Of a stretch of DNA of 64,000 bases, positions 16,901 through 25,892 are shown in pieces. This DNA is from Weissella confusa (lineage in GTDB: Bacteria; Bacillota; Bacilli; Lactobacillales; Lactobacillaceae): the NCBI GenBank assembly GCA_001436895.1, contig JQAY01000001.1:1-64000 (forward strand), in the 5' to 3' direction. The first letter of the stretch is position 1, and each line of letters starts with the position of its first letter. A program made the translations under genes and the position numbers. The notes beneath the pieces were generated by a model. That model was given only the letters and a program-made list of their open reading frames with translations. It searched no databases and was not told the origin of the DNA.

Positions 16901-18910
16901 GCTGATGAACCAGCTGTGCAAGATGCGATTTCGAAGTTGCAAGACGTGATGAAGCAAGCTGCCAACGATGACAGTGATGCATTGACGGCTGACATCGATG
17001 CCGCTCGTAACGCTTTGAAGCAGGCGGTTGCCGATGCTAAGGCAGCCCAAGAGCAAGCACGTAAGGACGCTGCGGTTGCGATTGCTTCGGCTAACCCGGT
17101 TTCACACGAATTGGGTACGGCACAAGCGATTAGTTCAATCGAAGCTATCCTGACAGATCCAAATTCAACGACGGCTGAAATTCAAGCAGCCACTAAGAAT
17201 TTGAATGCTGCAATTGGTGCGGATAAGACGGATCGTGATGCAGCCAATACGGCTGGTACACAAGCAATTGCGGACGCCCAAGGGTCAGATCAATCAGCTG
17301 AGCCTTCTGTCCAAGCAGCCATTAATAATTTGAAGGATGTTATGGCAACGGCAGCAACTGATTCAGACTCTGCCTTGACCAAGGATATCCAAGCAGCCAT
17401 CGATGCGTTGCAAACGGCGCAAACAACCGCAGCTAATAATCAACAAGCAGCACGTGATGATGCGCAAGACGCCTTGTCAAAGACAGCACCGGTTTCACAC
17501 GAACCAGCCGTAGCGGATGCAATTAGCAACTTGCAGAAGTTGCTGGATGATCCAACGTCGACAACGAAGTCAATTGCTGATGCGACACAAGCACTTCGCG
17601 ATGCAGTTGCTACTGCTCAACCTTTGCGTGACGCGGCCAACGAAGCAGCGGATGCAGCCGCTGCAGCTGTACCAACTGATTTGGCAAAGGAGCCAACTGT
17701 GCAAGCTGCATTGGATGCTTTGAATGAGATTCAAAAGCAAGCCGCCGCTGACCAGGATGGTAACTTGACCAAGGACATTGAAGCAGCTACGAAGTCATTA
17801 CAAGATGCCATCACAAACGCTAATACCAGTCGTGAAGCGGCACGCGATGCTGCCAACGATTTGATGGGTAAGACGGCACCAGTTTCACACGAGACCAATG
17901 TTGCTACGGCGAAGGATGCGTTGCAAAAGTTGTTGGATGATCCAACATCAACAACGGCGGATATTGAAAACGCAACAGCAGCCTTGCGTGATGCGTTGCA
18001 ACCAGTTGGTGCTGCGCGTACGCAAGCCAACGATACAGCAAAGTCATTGATTGATATTGTGAAGCCGTCAGCGGCTGGTCAAGTACCAGCAGTTCAGGAA
18101 GCTTTGCAGAAGTTGCAAGATATCATGAACCGCGCGGCTGGCGATAACGCTGATGCTTTGACGGCCGATATTGAAGCAGCCGCAAAGGCTTTGGAGACTG
18201 CCGTAGCGACGGCTAACAACACTATTGAAGCGGCTCGTAATGCAGCCAATGATTTGCTTGGTAAGACAGCACCGGTTTCACACGAAACGGAAGTCGCAAA
18301 TGCGATTACGGCTTTGAAGAAGGTACTGGACGATCCAAATGCATCGGCTGAGCAAATTACGGCGGCTACAAATGCGTTGCAGACGGCACTTGATGACGCT
18401 AAGGCAAAGCGAACTGATGCAAACCAAGCAGCCGATAAGGCGATTACGGCTGCCAAGAATTCGTCTGTTGCTGGCGACCCTGCCGTACAAAAGGCATTGG
18501 ATCGTTTGCAAGCAATCTTGGAAGCAGCAGCGAAGGATAGTTCAAGCAATTTGACCGCTGATATCGAGGCCGCAATTAAGGCCTTGCAATCGGCAGTTGC
18601 TGAAGCTGAAGCCGGAGCTCGTAACGTTGTTGTGCCAGCACAACAACCAACATCGGCATCAGTTGTTAATACCGTCACTGAGCCAGTAACGACCGTAGAA
18701 ACGGCATACGTTGCCCAGCCAACTTCACTTCGTGCACAAACGCCAACGGTTTACTCATTGGCTTATGCGAACGAACCAGGTCGAATTGGTACGTTGCCTA
18801 ACACTGGTTACAAGGATGATTGGCGTTTGATGGCTTTGGGAATCTTCTTGTTCTCATCAACACTTTTGTTGCTTGCAGCAAAGCGTCGTAAGAAGGATGA
18901 AGAGGACTAA
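13739..18910 (+). CDS. Adhesin 1, C-terminal fragment (helical repeats and LPXTG anchor)
   Basis: Same frame as the middle fragment, separated only by TAA-CAA. It holds the end of the last beta module, a MucBP-like module (about 13912-14160), an Ig-like/DUF5011-like module (about 14160-14420: APTVTTTKTALTTSK...VTDATGNKTTKTVTL) and about 11 helical repeats beginning (T/A)xPVS(H/N)E with a mean length of 131 residues. Helical pairs with DALTADIEAAxKALxxAV resemble FIVAR/Ebh-type three-helix modules that form long stalks. The C terminus has LPNTG, a hydrophobic helix (LMALGIFLFSSTLLLLAA) and KRRKK, a canonical sortase signal. No ribosome binding site precedes the ATG. Confidence 0.75.
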   Translation: MSGTITAPTGYEISNIKTADGVTWSLSEDKQTATYTVVYDATADTDQSSQATVITYAPLPQTVDVKFFDEVGRPLTSDTGVSGHTLNGVTNETVNYQDADLVKDEQIAGYSKVVDNTADNVNFDDDTAVDQTVRYVYRDVQAPTVTTTKTALTTSKAGMPADEATFLADVGFSTTDNQQHGDSTIKTDYETVAALVAEDGKPRDVTITVTDATGNKTTKTVTLSLIDTAPVSQEQAVKDAQKALDDLAKDPNTTADQQTAAEEALQDAINQAIGDREDAETAGDDALNSPDTTAVATDDAVADAMAKLDKAMNDADNDQGTTQAVKDATDALENAVARAEAKAVDTAPVSQEPGVQEAQSALNDVLNDPNATTEAIDQAKQALQDAVADAKSERDKANDDANTTVSQVTDSKDDAVKQAVTDLEAAQKDAANNVGTTQAIEDARQAVIDAVKDAGETALAQDATPVQNEASVIDKKQALEDVLNNPESTPDEIVKATNDYNDAVEQAKADRDAANEAAQDEIATAGSSHQANDQSVIDATKNLQDLIDKAKTGDAGALTEDIEKATQALKDAVAAAGGAQEAARADAAKALNETSPVSYEPDVQSKIDDLQKLLDDPASTADQISDATEALRSATETAINQRTATDDDAKAAINAANGSNQADEPAVQAAEKALQDLVDQAQTDTPDALTADIQQAIKNLQDAVSQAAESQADARQAAEAALQATSPVSNEATTSEAIANLQNVLNDTNSTAEEIKQATDALTEATASDKASRDETNRQADDAVTAAKTSDQATEPEVIAAIKKLQDAQAVAAADSPAALTADIQKAIDDLAAAQETAKQNQTAARDAAADAIEATKPVSNESTVLKAHDALQKLLDNPASSTADIEKATKALTEANKAEQAKRDAINDEADKYESKVEASSTQNEPTVQAALDALNEIQEEAATDTPDALTADIAAALDALQTAVVQAAKEQAEARDNAADALARTAPVSNEKAVADAISALNKVLDDPAATTEDIKNATQNLMNATSDDKVTRTTANTNAQNAITDASNTPQADEPAVQDAISKLQDVMKQAANDDSDALTADIDAARNALKQAVADAKAAQEQARKDAAVAIASANPVSHELGTAQAISSIEAILTDPNSTTAEIQAATKNLNAAIGADKTDRDAANTAGTQAIADAQGSDQSAEPSVQAAINNLKDVMATAATDSDSALTKDIQAAIDALQTAQTTAANNQQAARDDAQDALSKTAPVSHEPAVADAISNLQKLLDDPTSTTKSIADATQALRDAVATAQPLRDAANEAADAAAAAVPTDLAKEPTVQAALDALNEIQKQAAADQDGNLTKDIEAATKSLQDAITNANTSREAARDAANDLMGKTAPVSHETNVATAKDALQKLLDDPTSTTADIENATAALRDALQPVGAARTQANDTAKSLIDIVKPSAAGQVPAVQEALQKLQDIMNRAAGDNADALTADIEAAAKALETAVATANNTIEAARNAANDLLGKTAPVSHETEVANAITALKKVLDDPNASAEQITAATNALQTALDDAKAKRTDANQAADKAITAAKNSSVAGDPAVQKALDRLQAILEAAAKDSSSNLTADIEAAIKALQSAVAEAEAGARNVVVPAQQPTSASVVNTVTEPVTTVETAYVAQPTSLRAQTPTVYSLAYANEPGRIGTLPNTGYKDDWRLMALGIFLFSSTLLLLAAKRRKKDEED
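14420..18610 (+). repeat. Tandem helical repeats of adhesin 1, about 390-393 nt each
   Basis: The PVSxE motif recurs from about 14425; in the later part its proline codon starts at 16703, 17096, 17489, 17879 and 18272, giving steps of 393, 393, 390 and 393 nt (130-131 residues). Each unit is two helical hairpin modules separated by ADxPAVQxALxxL. Confidence 0.85.
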
Positions 18911-18944
18911 ACTGATCAAACAACGACAGCTTGAATAACGTAAT

Positions 18945-18986
18945 GAAAGCGGCCAAACTCGGTAACACGAGTTTGGCCGCTTTTTA
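18945..18986 (+). terminator. Terminator of the adhesin 1 gene
   Basis: A perfect 14-bp stem (18947-18960 with 18969-18982, AAGCGGCCAAACTC) followed by a T tract. Confidence 0.9.
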
Positions 18987-19029
18987 TGGTATCTTTTATT
19001 TAAGAGTTAAATGGGAGAGGTATATCAGC

Positions 19030-19398
19030 ATGGCAAAGAAGAAGAAATCGACAGCGGGTAAGTGGGTGAAACGCATTGCAGCCCTCTTCATGCTGTTCTT
19101 GATGTTGTTTGGTGTCTTTTGGGCGGCGCGCAGTGCGTTTGTGCAAAACGAGCCATCATCATCTAAACAAGCGTCTAAAAAATCATCAACCAGCGTGGAT
19201 AATCGTGTCGTTGAAATCGATATCACGAATGGCGATGTCTATATTATGCCTGGCACACAAACTGTGGCTAAGAACGCTGAGACAGTTAAGGCAATTGTTA
19301 AGCAAGATGATGGTAGTTATATCATCACAAAGTCGGATGGTACGAAACTAAAGGTGCTGGCTAACCAAGTTCGTCAAATAATTCGCGCAAATGATTAA
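19030..19398 (+). CDS. Small membrane-anchored protein of unknown function
   Basis: 122 residues from the ATG at 19030, preceded by GGAGAGG at 19014-19020; an upstream in-frame start would run through the terminator stem and is rejected. There is a Lys-rich N terminus, one membrane helix (about residues 17-38, IAALFMLFLMLFGVFWAARSAF), a short Ser/Lys linker and an extracellular domain of about 70 residues (VVEIDITNGDVYIMPGTQ...) that looks like a small beta fold. I do not recognise the family. It is a single gene between the adhesin terminator and an oxidoreductase gene. Confidence 0.75.
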   Translation: MAKKKKSTAGKWVKRIAALFMLFLMLFGVFWAARSAFVQNEPSSSKQASKKSSTSVDNRVVEIDITNGDVYIMPGTQTVAKNAETVKAIVKQDDGSYIITKSDGTKLKVLANQVRQIIRAND

Positions 19399-19451
19399 GT
19401 CGCTTTGGTACAATGTAATTAACGAAAAATAAGCGCGGGAGTGTAATGATT

Positions 19452-20087
19452 ATGAAGATTGCAGTAATTGGGGCAACCGGAATGGCCGGTCAAGCAGTTT
19501 TTGAAGAAGCAACAAAGCGCGGACATGCTGTCACGGCGATTGTCCGAGATGCTGATAAGGCACGTGAAAAACTAGGGTCAGATGCGACAATTTTGGTAGG
19601 CGACTTGTTCGAGATGCACGCTGATGTGTTCGAGGAATTCGATGTGGTGGTTAACGCATTTGCCAACCACAAGGATGCTTACTTGAATTTGGATGCATTG
19701 ACGCACCTGTTGCACGAGTTCCGTCGTTTGCAAACGCGCATCATCTTCATTCTAGGTGCCGCATCACTTGTCCAAGCAAACGGTACACGTTTGTTCGACT
19801 TCTTGAAGGAACTGCCAGGTAACGAAGCCTGGATTGACGAGCCACGTTATGGCGTGCTTGAACTAGAAATTTTGCGTGCAACACCAGATGTCTTCTGGAC
19901 AGGCGTTTCACCACAACAAAACTTCGTGCCAGGCCCCGCCACAGCTCACCGTACAGCCAAGGATGACTTGTTGTTGGCTGAAGATGGTAAGTCACACGTG
20001 ACGGCAGGTAATATGGCGGTTGGTATTTTGGATGAAATCGAAACACCAAAGCACGTCCGCGAACGTTTCACAGTTTCAGATTTGTAA
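19452..20087 (+). CDS. NAD(P)-binding Rossmann-fold oxidoreductase (NmrA/SDR-like)
   Basis: 211 residues from the ATG at 19452. The extreme N terminus MKIAVIGATGMAGQAV is the classic GxxGxxG dinucleotide-binding motif of atypical short-chain dehydrogenases (NAD(P)H-binding domain family, YwnB-like). Typical of the group are VGDLFE (acidic adenine pocket strand) and the later GVSPQQNFVPGP. An ATG two codons upstream (19446) is possible but too close to the GGGAG site. Substrate unknown. It ends at its own terminator, so it is monocistronic. Confidence 0.82.
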   Translation: MKIAVIGATGMAGQAVFEEATKRGHAVTAIVRDADKAREKLGSDATILVGDLFEMHADVFEEFDVVVNAFANHKDAYLNLDALTHLLHEFRRLQTRIIFILGAASLVQANGTRLFDFLKELPGNEAWIDEPRYGVLELEILRATPDVFWTGVSPQQNFVPGPATAHRTAKDDLLLAEDGKSHVTAGNMAVGILDEIETPKHVRERFTVSDL

Positions 20088-20097
20088 TAGAGAACCA

Positions 20098-20131
20098 CTA
20101 AAGATCCACAGCGATGTGGGTCTTTTTTTAT
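20098..20131 (+). terminator. Rho-independent terminator
   Basis: AAAGATCCACA pairs with TGTGGGTCTTT (one G-T pair) around GCGA and is followed by T residues. Confidence 0.8.
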
Positions 20132-20190
20132 ACCTAAAAACGTTGGGTGTCATTATCTAAACAGATAAAAACCTTTGGCCATTGGGCCGT

Positions 20191-20246
20191 TTTGGAACGC
20201 TTTACTGAGTGACATAATAAAACTCGTAGCAAAGGAAGCGCTTACA
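20191..20246 (+). promoter_or_regulatory. arc operon promoter with a downstream cre site
   Basis: TTTGGA (20191-20196) and CATAAT (20213-20218) at 16 bp form a plausible promoter. AGGAAGCGCTTACA at 20233-20246 matches 12 of 14 positions of the cre consensus and covers the early transcribed region, where CcpA would block transcription. Arc operons are commonly under catabolite repression in lactic acid bacteria. Confidence 0.55.
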
Positions 20247-20280
20247 TAAGCGTTTGTTAAAGTTCATAAGGAGGGGAACC

Positions 20281-21519
20281 ATGAACAATCCTGCGATTAA
20301 TGTTAACTCAGAGATTGGTAAGTTGAAGTCCGTGTTGCTTAAGCGACCTGGTGCTGAAGTTGAAAACATCACACCAGACACAATGGAACGTTTGTTGTTT
20401 GACGACATTCCATTCTTGGAGATCGCCCAACAAGAACACGACTTCTTTGCCAATACTTTGCGTGAGAACGGTGTTGAAACCCTTTATATCGATGACCTAG
20501 CTGTTGAAGCTTTGGACACTGATGAAAAGGTCCGTGAAGCTTTCGTCCAACAATACTTGGATGAAGCTGGTTACGGCATCGGTACGACTCACGATGCACT
20601 GAACGATTACTTGAAGACGTTTAACACGCGCGACTTGGTTACCAAGTTGTATGCCGGGGTTCGTCGTAATGAATTTGATTTTGAAAATGATTCACTACAC
20701 GATTTGGCTGGTCGTGATGCGGCAAATCCATTCTTGTTGGATCCATTGCCAAACGCCTACTTCACACGTGACCCACAAGCATCAATTGGAAATGGTATGA
20801 CCATTAACCACATGACGTTTAAGGCTCGTCAACCAGAGTCATTGTTCACGGAATTCGTGATGACGCACCACCCACGCTTTGCTGGTCACGTTGATATCTG
20901 GCGCGACCGCAATCACAACACGCGTATTGAAGGTGGAGACGAACTTGTGCTTAACGACCACGTACTTGCTATTGGTGTTTCACAACGTACGTCTTCAAAG
21001 TCAATCGAAGCGTTGGCTAAGGAATTGTTCGCTAACCCAGATAGTCACTTTGATACTGTCGTTGCCGTTGAAATTCCACACAACCACGCTATGATGCACC
21101 TTGATACGGTCTTTACGATGGTTAATAAGGATCAATTTACGGTCTTCCCAGGAATCATGGATGAGGGCGGTAAGATGAACATCTTTATCATGACGCCAGG
21201 CCCAGATGGCACGGTAAAGTTGGCTCACCGCACTGACCTTGGTGCAACGTTGAAGGAAGTGTTGGGACTTTCTGAGTTGGACTTGATTGAGACTGGAAGC
21301 GGTGATGCGATTGTCGCACCTCGTGAGCAATGGAACGACGGTTCAAACACATTGACCATCGCACCAGGAGAAGTTGTGACCTACAACCGTAACTATGTAA
21401 GTAACGAATTGTTGCGTCGCCACGGCATTTTGGTTCACGAAGCCATTTCAAGTGAGTTGTCACGCGGTCGTGGTGGTCCACGTTGCATGTCTCAACCAAT
21501 CTGGCGTGAAGATTTGTAA
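20281..21519 (+). CDS. arcA: Arginine deiminase
   Basis: 412 residues; hydrolyses arginine to citrulline and ammonia, the first step of the cytoplasmic ADI pathway that yields ATP and raises pH. Family signatures are present: NPAYFTRDP-like [32 protein letters not shown] and the catalytic cysteine at residue 402 in [10 protein letters not shown]. Start at 20281 after a strong AAGGAGG. First gene of arcABDC; arcB follows after 31 nt with its own AAAGGAG. Promoter and cre site upstream. Confidence 0.97.
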   Translation: MNNPAINVNSEIGKLKSVLLKRPGAEVENITPDTMERLLFDDIPFLEIAQQEHDFFANTLRENGVETLYIDDLAVEALDTDEKVREAFVQQYLDEAGYGIGTTHDALNDYLKTFNTRDLVTKLYAGVRRNEFDFENDSLHDLAGRDAANPFLLDPLPNAYFTRDPQASIGNGMTINHMTFKARQPESLFTEFVMTHHPRFAGHVDIWRDRNHNTRIEGGDELVLNDHVLAIGVSQRTSSKSIEALAKELFANPDSHFDTVVAVEIPHNHAMMHLDTVFTMVNKDQFTVFPGIMDEGGKMNIFIMTPGPDGTVKLAHRTDLGATLKEVLGLSELDLIETGSGDAIVAPREQWNDGSNTLTIAPGEVVTYNRNYVSNELLRRHGILVHEAISSELSRGRGGPRCMSQPIWREDL

Positions 21520-21550
21520 AACAGACAAATAAAGGAGAAAAAGAAGAATC

Positions 21551-22597
21551 ATGGCAATTAACTCAGTATTCCAAGGCCGTTCACTTTTGGCTGAAAAGGA
21601 TTTTACCTCAGCAGAAATTCAATATTTGGTTGATTTCGGTTTGCACTTGAAGGAGTTGCAACACAATCACATTCCACACCGTTACTTGGAAGGTAAGAAC
21701 ATCGCTTTGTTGTTTGAAAAGACATCAACGCGTACCCGTTCAGCCTTCACCACGGCTGCTATCGAACTAGGTGCTCACCCAGAATACCTTGGTTCAAACG
21801 ACATCCAATTGGGTAAGAAGGAGTCTGTTGAAGACACTGCGATTGTCCTAGGACGTATGTTTGATGCCATTGAGTTCCGTGGCTTCAAGCAATCTGATGT
21901 TGAAGGATTGGCTAAGTACTCAGGTGTGCCAGTTTGGAACGGTTTGACTGACCAATGGCACCCAACACAAATGATCGCTGACTTTATGACAATCAAGGAA
22001 AACTTTGGCCACTTGCGCGGTTTGACGTTGGCCTTTGTTGGTGACGGTCGTAACAACATGGCGAACTCATTGTTGGTTACCGGTGCAATGTTGGGTGTTA
22101 ACATCCGCATTGTTGCACCTGAAGAGTTGCACCCAACGCAAGAAGTTGTTGACTTGGCAAATGGATTTGCTGCTAAGACTGGTGCCGAGCTAAAGGTTAC
22201 CGCTGATATCGACGAAGGTGTTAAGGGTGCTAACGTCATCTACACCGACGTTTGGGTATCAATGGGTGAGTCTGATTGGGAGACGCGTGTTAAGTTGTTG
22301 ACGCCTTACCAAGTCAACATGGACATGATGCGCAAGACTGGTACGCCTGATGACGAATTGATCTTCATGCACTGCTTGCCAGCCTTCCACGACACGAACA
22401 CTAAGTACGGTGAAGACGTCAAGGAACAATACGGTATCACTGAAATGGAAGTTACTGATGAAGTATTCCGTAGCAAGTACGCACGTCACTGGGACGAGGC
22501 TGAAAACCGCAAGCACTCAATCAAGGCCATCATGGCTGCAACGTTGGGTAACTTGTTCATTCCAGATGTACCTGCGCTTGAAGAAACCGGTAAGTAA
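21551..22597 (+). CDS. arcB: Ornithine carbamoyltransferase, catabolic
   Basis: 348 residues; converts citrulline and phosphate to ornithine and carbamoyl phosphate. The carbamoyl phosphate loop STRTR is at residues 59-63 ([12 protein letters not shown]), followed by HPTQMIAD and the ornithine-side HCLPAFHD. Length fits OTCase; membership of the arc operon makes the catabolic enzyme the right choice over biosynthetic ArgF. AAAGGAG precedes the ATG. arcD starts 2 nt after its stop codon. Confidence 0.97.
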   Translation: MAINSVFQGRSLLAEKDFTSAEIQYLVDFGLHLKELQHNHIPHRYLEGKNIALLFEKTSTRTRSAFTTAAIELGAHPEYLGSNDIQLGKKESVEDTAIVLGRMFDAIEFRGFKQSDVEGLAKYSGVPVWNGLTDQWHPTQMIADFMTIKENFGHLRGLTLAFVGDGRNNMANSLLVTGAMLGVNIRIVAPEELHPTQEVVDLANGFAAKTGAELKVTADIDEGVKGANVIYTDVWVSMGESDWETRVKLLTPYQVNMDMMRKTGTPDDELIFMHCLPAFHDTNTKYGEDVKEQYGITEMEVTDEVFRSKYARHWDEAENRKHSIKAIMAATLGNLFIPDVPALEETGK

Positions 22598-22599
22598 TT

Positions 22600-24033
22600 A
22601 TGGCAGATACTAAGGATAAAGGAATTGCTTTACCTGCCTTAGTAGCGCTGGTCGTTAGTTCTGCAATCGGTGCTGGAATCTTTGATTTGCCAGCGACTTT
22701 GGCCCAGGGTGCAACACCTGGAGCGGCCATTCTTGCTTGGGTAATTACGGGGTTTGGTATCTTGATGTTGGCATTGAGTCTTAATCATTTGGTGCTGACG
22801 AAGCCTGAACTAACTGGTGTTTCTGACTATGCGCGTGCCGGGTTTGGTGATTTTGCTGGATTTATTTCTGGCTGGGGATACTGGTTGTCAGCTTGGCTAG
22901 GTAACGTTGCCTTCGCAACGATGCTGATGTCAGCGTTAGGTTACTTCTTTCCACCACTTAAATCTGGAAACAGCGTCAGCGCCATTATTGTCGCCTCAAT
23001 TGTGTCATGGGCACTAACGTTACTTGTCACACACGGTATTGAGTCGGCTGCAGCCATCAATACAATTGTGACGGTGACTAAGTTGGTACCGATCTTCGCC
23101 TTTGTTGTCATTGCTTTCTTAAGTATGAAGGCGGGGGTCTTCACGGCACACTTCTGGCAAAACATGACCACTAATGTTCAAGGACAACTTGTCTTTTCAA
23201 GCGCAACGGGTGCGGGTATCTTTGCGCAAGTGAAGGGTTGTGTTATGGCCATGATGTGGGTCTTCGTTGGAATTGAAGGTGCTACGATGATGGCGTCACG
23301 TGCCAAGAAGAAGTCCGATGCAGGAAAGGCCACGATTATCGGCTTGGTGTCATTGCTGATTATCTACATGGTTGTTTCGATTTTGCCTTATGGTTATTTG
23401 TCACTAGAACAATTGCGTGGGATGCAACACCCAGCGCTACTGTACCTGTTTGAAAGCATGACAGGTCGTTTGGGTGGTGCGTTCATCAGTGTTGGCCTGA
23501 TTATTTCAATTTTGGGAGCTTGGTTGTCATGGACGATGTTGCCAGTTGAAGCAACATCTTTGATGGCAGAACAACGCTTGCTACCAAAGTGGTTCGGTAC
23601 GTTAAACAAGTACCGCGCCCCACAACACTCATTGTTGTTGACGCAAATTTTGATTCAAATTTTCCTTATCACGTTGCTCTTTACTGATCAGGCGTACAAC
23701 TTTGCGTACTCATTGTGTACCGCATCAATCGTTGTCTGCTACGTATTGGTTGGAGCTTATGAACTGAAGCTCGGTATCGGGTCAAAGAAGTGGTCCGTTA
23801 TCTTGCCAGGTTTGATTACAGTTGTCTTTGAAGTCGCTGCGATTGTCTTCTCAGGTTTGCAGTACTTGTGGTTGTGCACGATTCTTTATGTTTTGGGATT
23901 TGTGTTGTACTACCGAGCACGCAAGGAAGACGGCAAGCAAGTGACCAAGTCAGAGTACGTGATGATGGGAATTGTCTTGTTGCTCGCAGTAGCAGCAGTT
24001 GTTGCCTTAGCCACGGGTAGCTTAAAGATTTAA
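22600..24033 (+). CDS. arcD: Arginine/ornithine antiporter
   Basis: 477 residues with about 12 membrane helices, APC superfamily. GAGIFDLP near residue 24 is the amino-acid-binding signature of the arginine/ornithine exchanger family. It imports arginine and exports ornithine without net energy cost. The start lies 2 nt after arcB with no strong site of its own, so translation is probably coupled. arcC follows after 19 nt. Confidence 0.95.
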   Translation: MADTKDKGIALPALVALVVSSAIGAGIFDLPATLAQGATPGAAILAWVITGFGILMLALSLNHLVLTKPELTGVSDYARAGFGDFAGFISGWGYWLSAWLGNVAFATMLMSALGYFFPPLKSGNSVSAIIVASIVSWALTLLVTHGIESAAAINTIVTVTKLVPIFAFVVIAFLSMKAGVFTAHFWQNMTTNVQGQLVFSSATGAGIFAQVKGCVMAMMWVFVGIEGATMMASRAKKKSDAGKATIIGLVSLLIIYMVVSILPYGYLSLEQLRGMQHPALLYLFESMTGRLGGAFISVGLIISILGAWLSWTMLPVEATSLMAEQRLLPKWFGTLNKYRAPQHSLLLTQILIQIFLITLLFTDQAYNFAYSLCTASIVVCYVLVGAYELKLGIGSKKWSVILPGLITVVFEVAAIVFSGLQYLWLCTILYVLGFVLYYRARKEDGKQVTKSEYVMMGIVLLLAVAAVVALATGSLKI

Positions 24034-24052
24034 GAGATTGGAGAAATGTAAT

Positions 24053-24994
24053 ATGACAAAGCGAATTGTTGTTGCACTCGGTGGAAATGCGATTTTGACG
24101 GATGACCCAAGTGCAGAAGCCCAACAAACAGCCTTGCAACAAACGGCCAAGTATTTGGTTAACTTTTTGGAAATGGGGGATGTCCAACTTGTTTTGACGC
24201 ACGGAAACGGGCCTCAAGTTGGTAACCTTGTTTTGCAACAATTGGATGGCAGCTCAGCAAAGAACCCAGCCATGCCATTGGATACTGTTGGGGCGATGAC
24301 CCAAGGTGAAATTGGCTTGTGGTTGGCAGATGCTTTGAATGAAGAGATTATTAGTCGCGGGCTGGATCAAAAGGTCGCAACTGTTTTGACCCGTACAGTG
24401 GTCGATGCAAACGATGCCGCCTTTGAGCAACCAACTAAGCCAATTGGACCATTCTACACGGCCGAAGAAGCAAAGACTGTTCGTGATGAGCACCCAGATT
24501 GGACCATCGTTGAGGACGCTGGTCGCGGCTACCGTCGTGTTGTGCCATCTCCAAAGCCAATCAGTATTATGGAGACGGACGCGATTCGAACGATTGCGCA
24601 AGAAGGTGTAACGCTAATTGCAGCCGGCGGTGGTGGTGTCCCAGTTGTTCGCAAGGACAATGACATTACAGGTGTTGAAGCGGTTATTGATAAGGACTTT
24701 ACCGCAGCTAAGTTGGCCGAATTGGTCGATGCTGATGAGTTAGTCATTCTAACGGCCGTGCAATACGTCACGAAGGACTTCAAGAAGCCAACTCAGGAAG
24801 ATATCAAGCAAGCAACGGTTGCCGAGATGCAAGCGTTGGTTGATGAAGGTCAATTCCCAGCTGGATCAATGAAGCCAAAGGTTGAGGCAGCAATGAGCTT
24901 TGTTACTGCCACTGGTCGTAATGCAGTCATTACATCATTGGATAATATTGCAGCATATCTTGAAAATGGGGATGGTACGGTAATTACCGCGTAA
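24053..24994 (+). CDS. arcC: Carbamate kinase
   Basis: 313 residues; transfers phosphate from carbamoyl phosphate to ADP, the ATP-yielding step. Visible signatures: VVALGGNAIL, THGNGPQVGN, IAAGGGGVPV, AVIDKDFTA and the C-terminal MKPKVEAAMSF. The ATG at 24053 is chosen because GGAG (24040-24043) is well spaced. It is the last gene of the arc operon and is followed by a strong terminator. Confidence 0.96.
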   Translation: MTKRIVVALGGNAILTDDPSAEAQQTALQQTAKYLVNFLEMGDVQLVLTHGNGPQVGNLVLQQLDGSSAKNPAMPLDTVGAMTQGEIGLWLADALNEEIISRGLDQKVATVLTRTVVDANDAAFEQPTKPIGPFYTAEEAKTVRDEHPDWTIVEDAGRGYRRVVPSPKPISIMETDAIRTIAQEGVTLIAAGGGGVPVVRKDNDITGVEAVIDKDFTAAKLAELVDADELVILTAVQYVTKDFKKPTQEDIKQATVAEMQALVDEGQFPAGSMKPKVEAAMSFVTATGRNAVITSLDNIAAYLENGDGTVITA

Positions 24995-25002
24995 TCCCAA
25001 CG

Positions 25003-25042
25003 AAACAGACGGTTTCCGTATAAAGGAGTCCGTCTGTTTTTC
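25003..25042 (+). terminator. arc operon terminator
   Basis: AAACAGACGG pairs with CCGTCTGTTT and ends in a T tract, closing the arcABDC unit. Confidence 0.85.
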
Positions 25043-25047
25043 ATTTG

Positions 25048-25061
25048 TGAAAGCGTATACT
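25048..25061 (+). promoter_or_regulatory. cre-like site before the PucR-type regulator gene
   Basis: TGAAAGCGTATACT matches 13 of 14 positions of the cre consensus and lies 43 bp before the regulator's ATG. Confidence 0.5.
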
Positions 25062-25103
25062 TATTAAAAGAAGAGTTTTCATAATGAACAAAAGGGGATT
25101 AGC

Positions 25104-25805
25104 ATGCTACAGAAATTTATGACGGAATGGCTGTATATTTCTGACTACGATACGCCGGTCAGTCGCGAGTTTGTCGGAGAAGCTAATATTCATGGTGTTG
25201 ATTTAGCGAAACAGTATGTGGCGGTTGTTGTTAAAGGGGAGACAGCGACCATGCCGGAATATAATTTAGCGTTTGATTTAGATAAATATCGGCGATGCTA
25301 TATCATGACGGACGAGTGTGTCCCGAGCTTTACAAGCGCTTTAGCCGATTCTTTTAGCATCGGTATTGGCACAGCGCACTTTGATATTTCGGCTAGTGTT
25401 AAGGAAGCCTTATATATCAATTTACTGACTGATGATATTAATCGGGTATTGCGGTATAACAAGTTTGCCTATCTGATTAATATCGCCAAGACGCAGTCGG
25501 CAGACAAAAATATTGTTGCGTACTTTAGTAGGTTGGATGAAGAGGCGCAGCTGACTTTATGGATTTATGCCAATAATGGTGCCATTACGGAAACGGCGGC
25601 GCAACTGCACGTGCACCCTAAAACGGTGCGTTATCGTTTGAATAAAGTAATGGCAACAACAGGATTGGATCCCAAGGTGGGAGTGGATTTGGTGCCTCTT
25701 ATCGTCAGTTACATTCAGGGGAAAACAGAGGACTATGACATTCTAGTCGGTGAGTTACAGAGTATCTCTGACCGTATGTTACCACGCGATAAGCAAGCCC
25801 ATTAA
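25104..25805 (+). CDS. PucR/CdaR-type transcriptional regulator
   Basis: 233 residues. The C-terminal part (about 165-215) is a PucR-type HTH_30 domain: LTLWIYANNGAITETAAQLHVHPKTVRYRLNKV. The N-terminal part has no identifiable sensor domain and is shorter than in typical PucR proteins; it includes FSIGIGTAHFDISASVKEALYI, resembling the GGDEF-like middle domain of CdaR. It is preceded by AAAGGGG. Codon use is less biased than in arc. Position between the arc operon and a TauE-type transporter does not settle the target; nitrogen or carboxylate metabolism is typical for the family. Confidence 0.8.
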   Translation: MLQKFMTEWLYISDYDTPVSREFVGEANIHGVDLAKQYVAVVVKGETATMPEYNLAFDLDKYRRCYIMTDECVPSFTSALADSFSIGIGTAHFDISASVKEALYINLLTDDINRVLRYNKFAYLINIAKTQSADKNIVAYFSRLDEEAQLTLWIYANNGAITETAAQLHVHPKTVRYRLNKVMATTGLDPKVGVDLVPLIVSYIQGKTEDYDILVGELQSISDRMLPRDKQAH

Positions 25806-25892
25806 TCGGAACTGATGCAAAAAAGATGCCGGGTTCACTGATTTTTGGTAAACTAAGTACTCGGACAAACTTTTTTAATCAGGAGATTTATT

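Larger units (their letters stand above)
6364..18910 (+). pseudogene. Giant LPXTG lectin-type adhesin 1, disrupted by one frameshift and one nonsense codon
   Basis: Seen as a whole this is one gene of about 4180 codons: KxYKxGKxW-type signal, L-type-lectin-like head, MucBP-like modules, about 20 beta repeats of about 95 residues, an Ig-like module, about 11 helical repeats and an LPNTG sorting signal. It is broken twice. At 9625-9628 one extra base, relative to the repeat consensus (GTG-TCA-TAT), changes the frame. At 13733-13735 an in-frame TAA interrupts ...LNGKTD*QMSGTITAPTGY. The outcome is a secreted head without an anchor and an anchored tail without a signal peptide. Codon usage and repeat quality stay good on both sides, so the damage is recent, or one or both breaks are sequence errors. 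Confidence 0.75.

Noticed and set aside
18094-18678. Minus-strand ORFs opposite the helical repeats of adhesin 1
   Set aside because: Same compositional artefact of a repetitive forward gene; translations are low-complexity and have no family.
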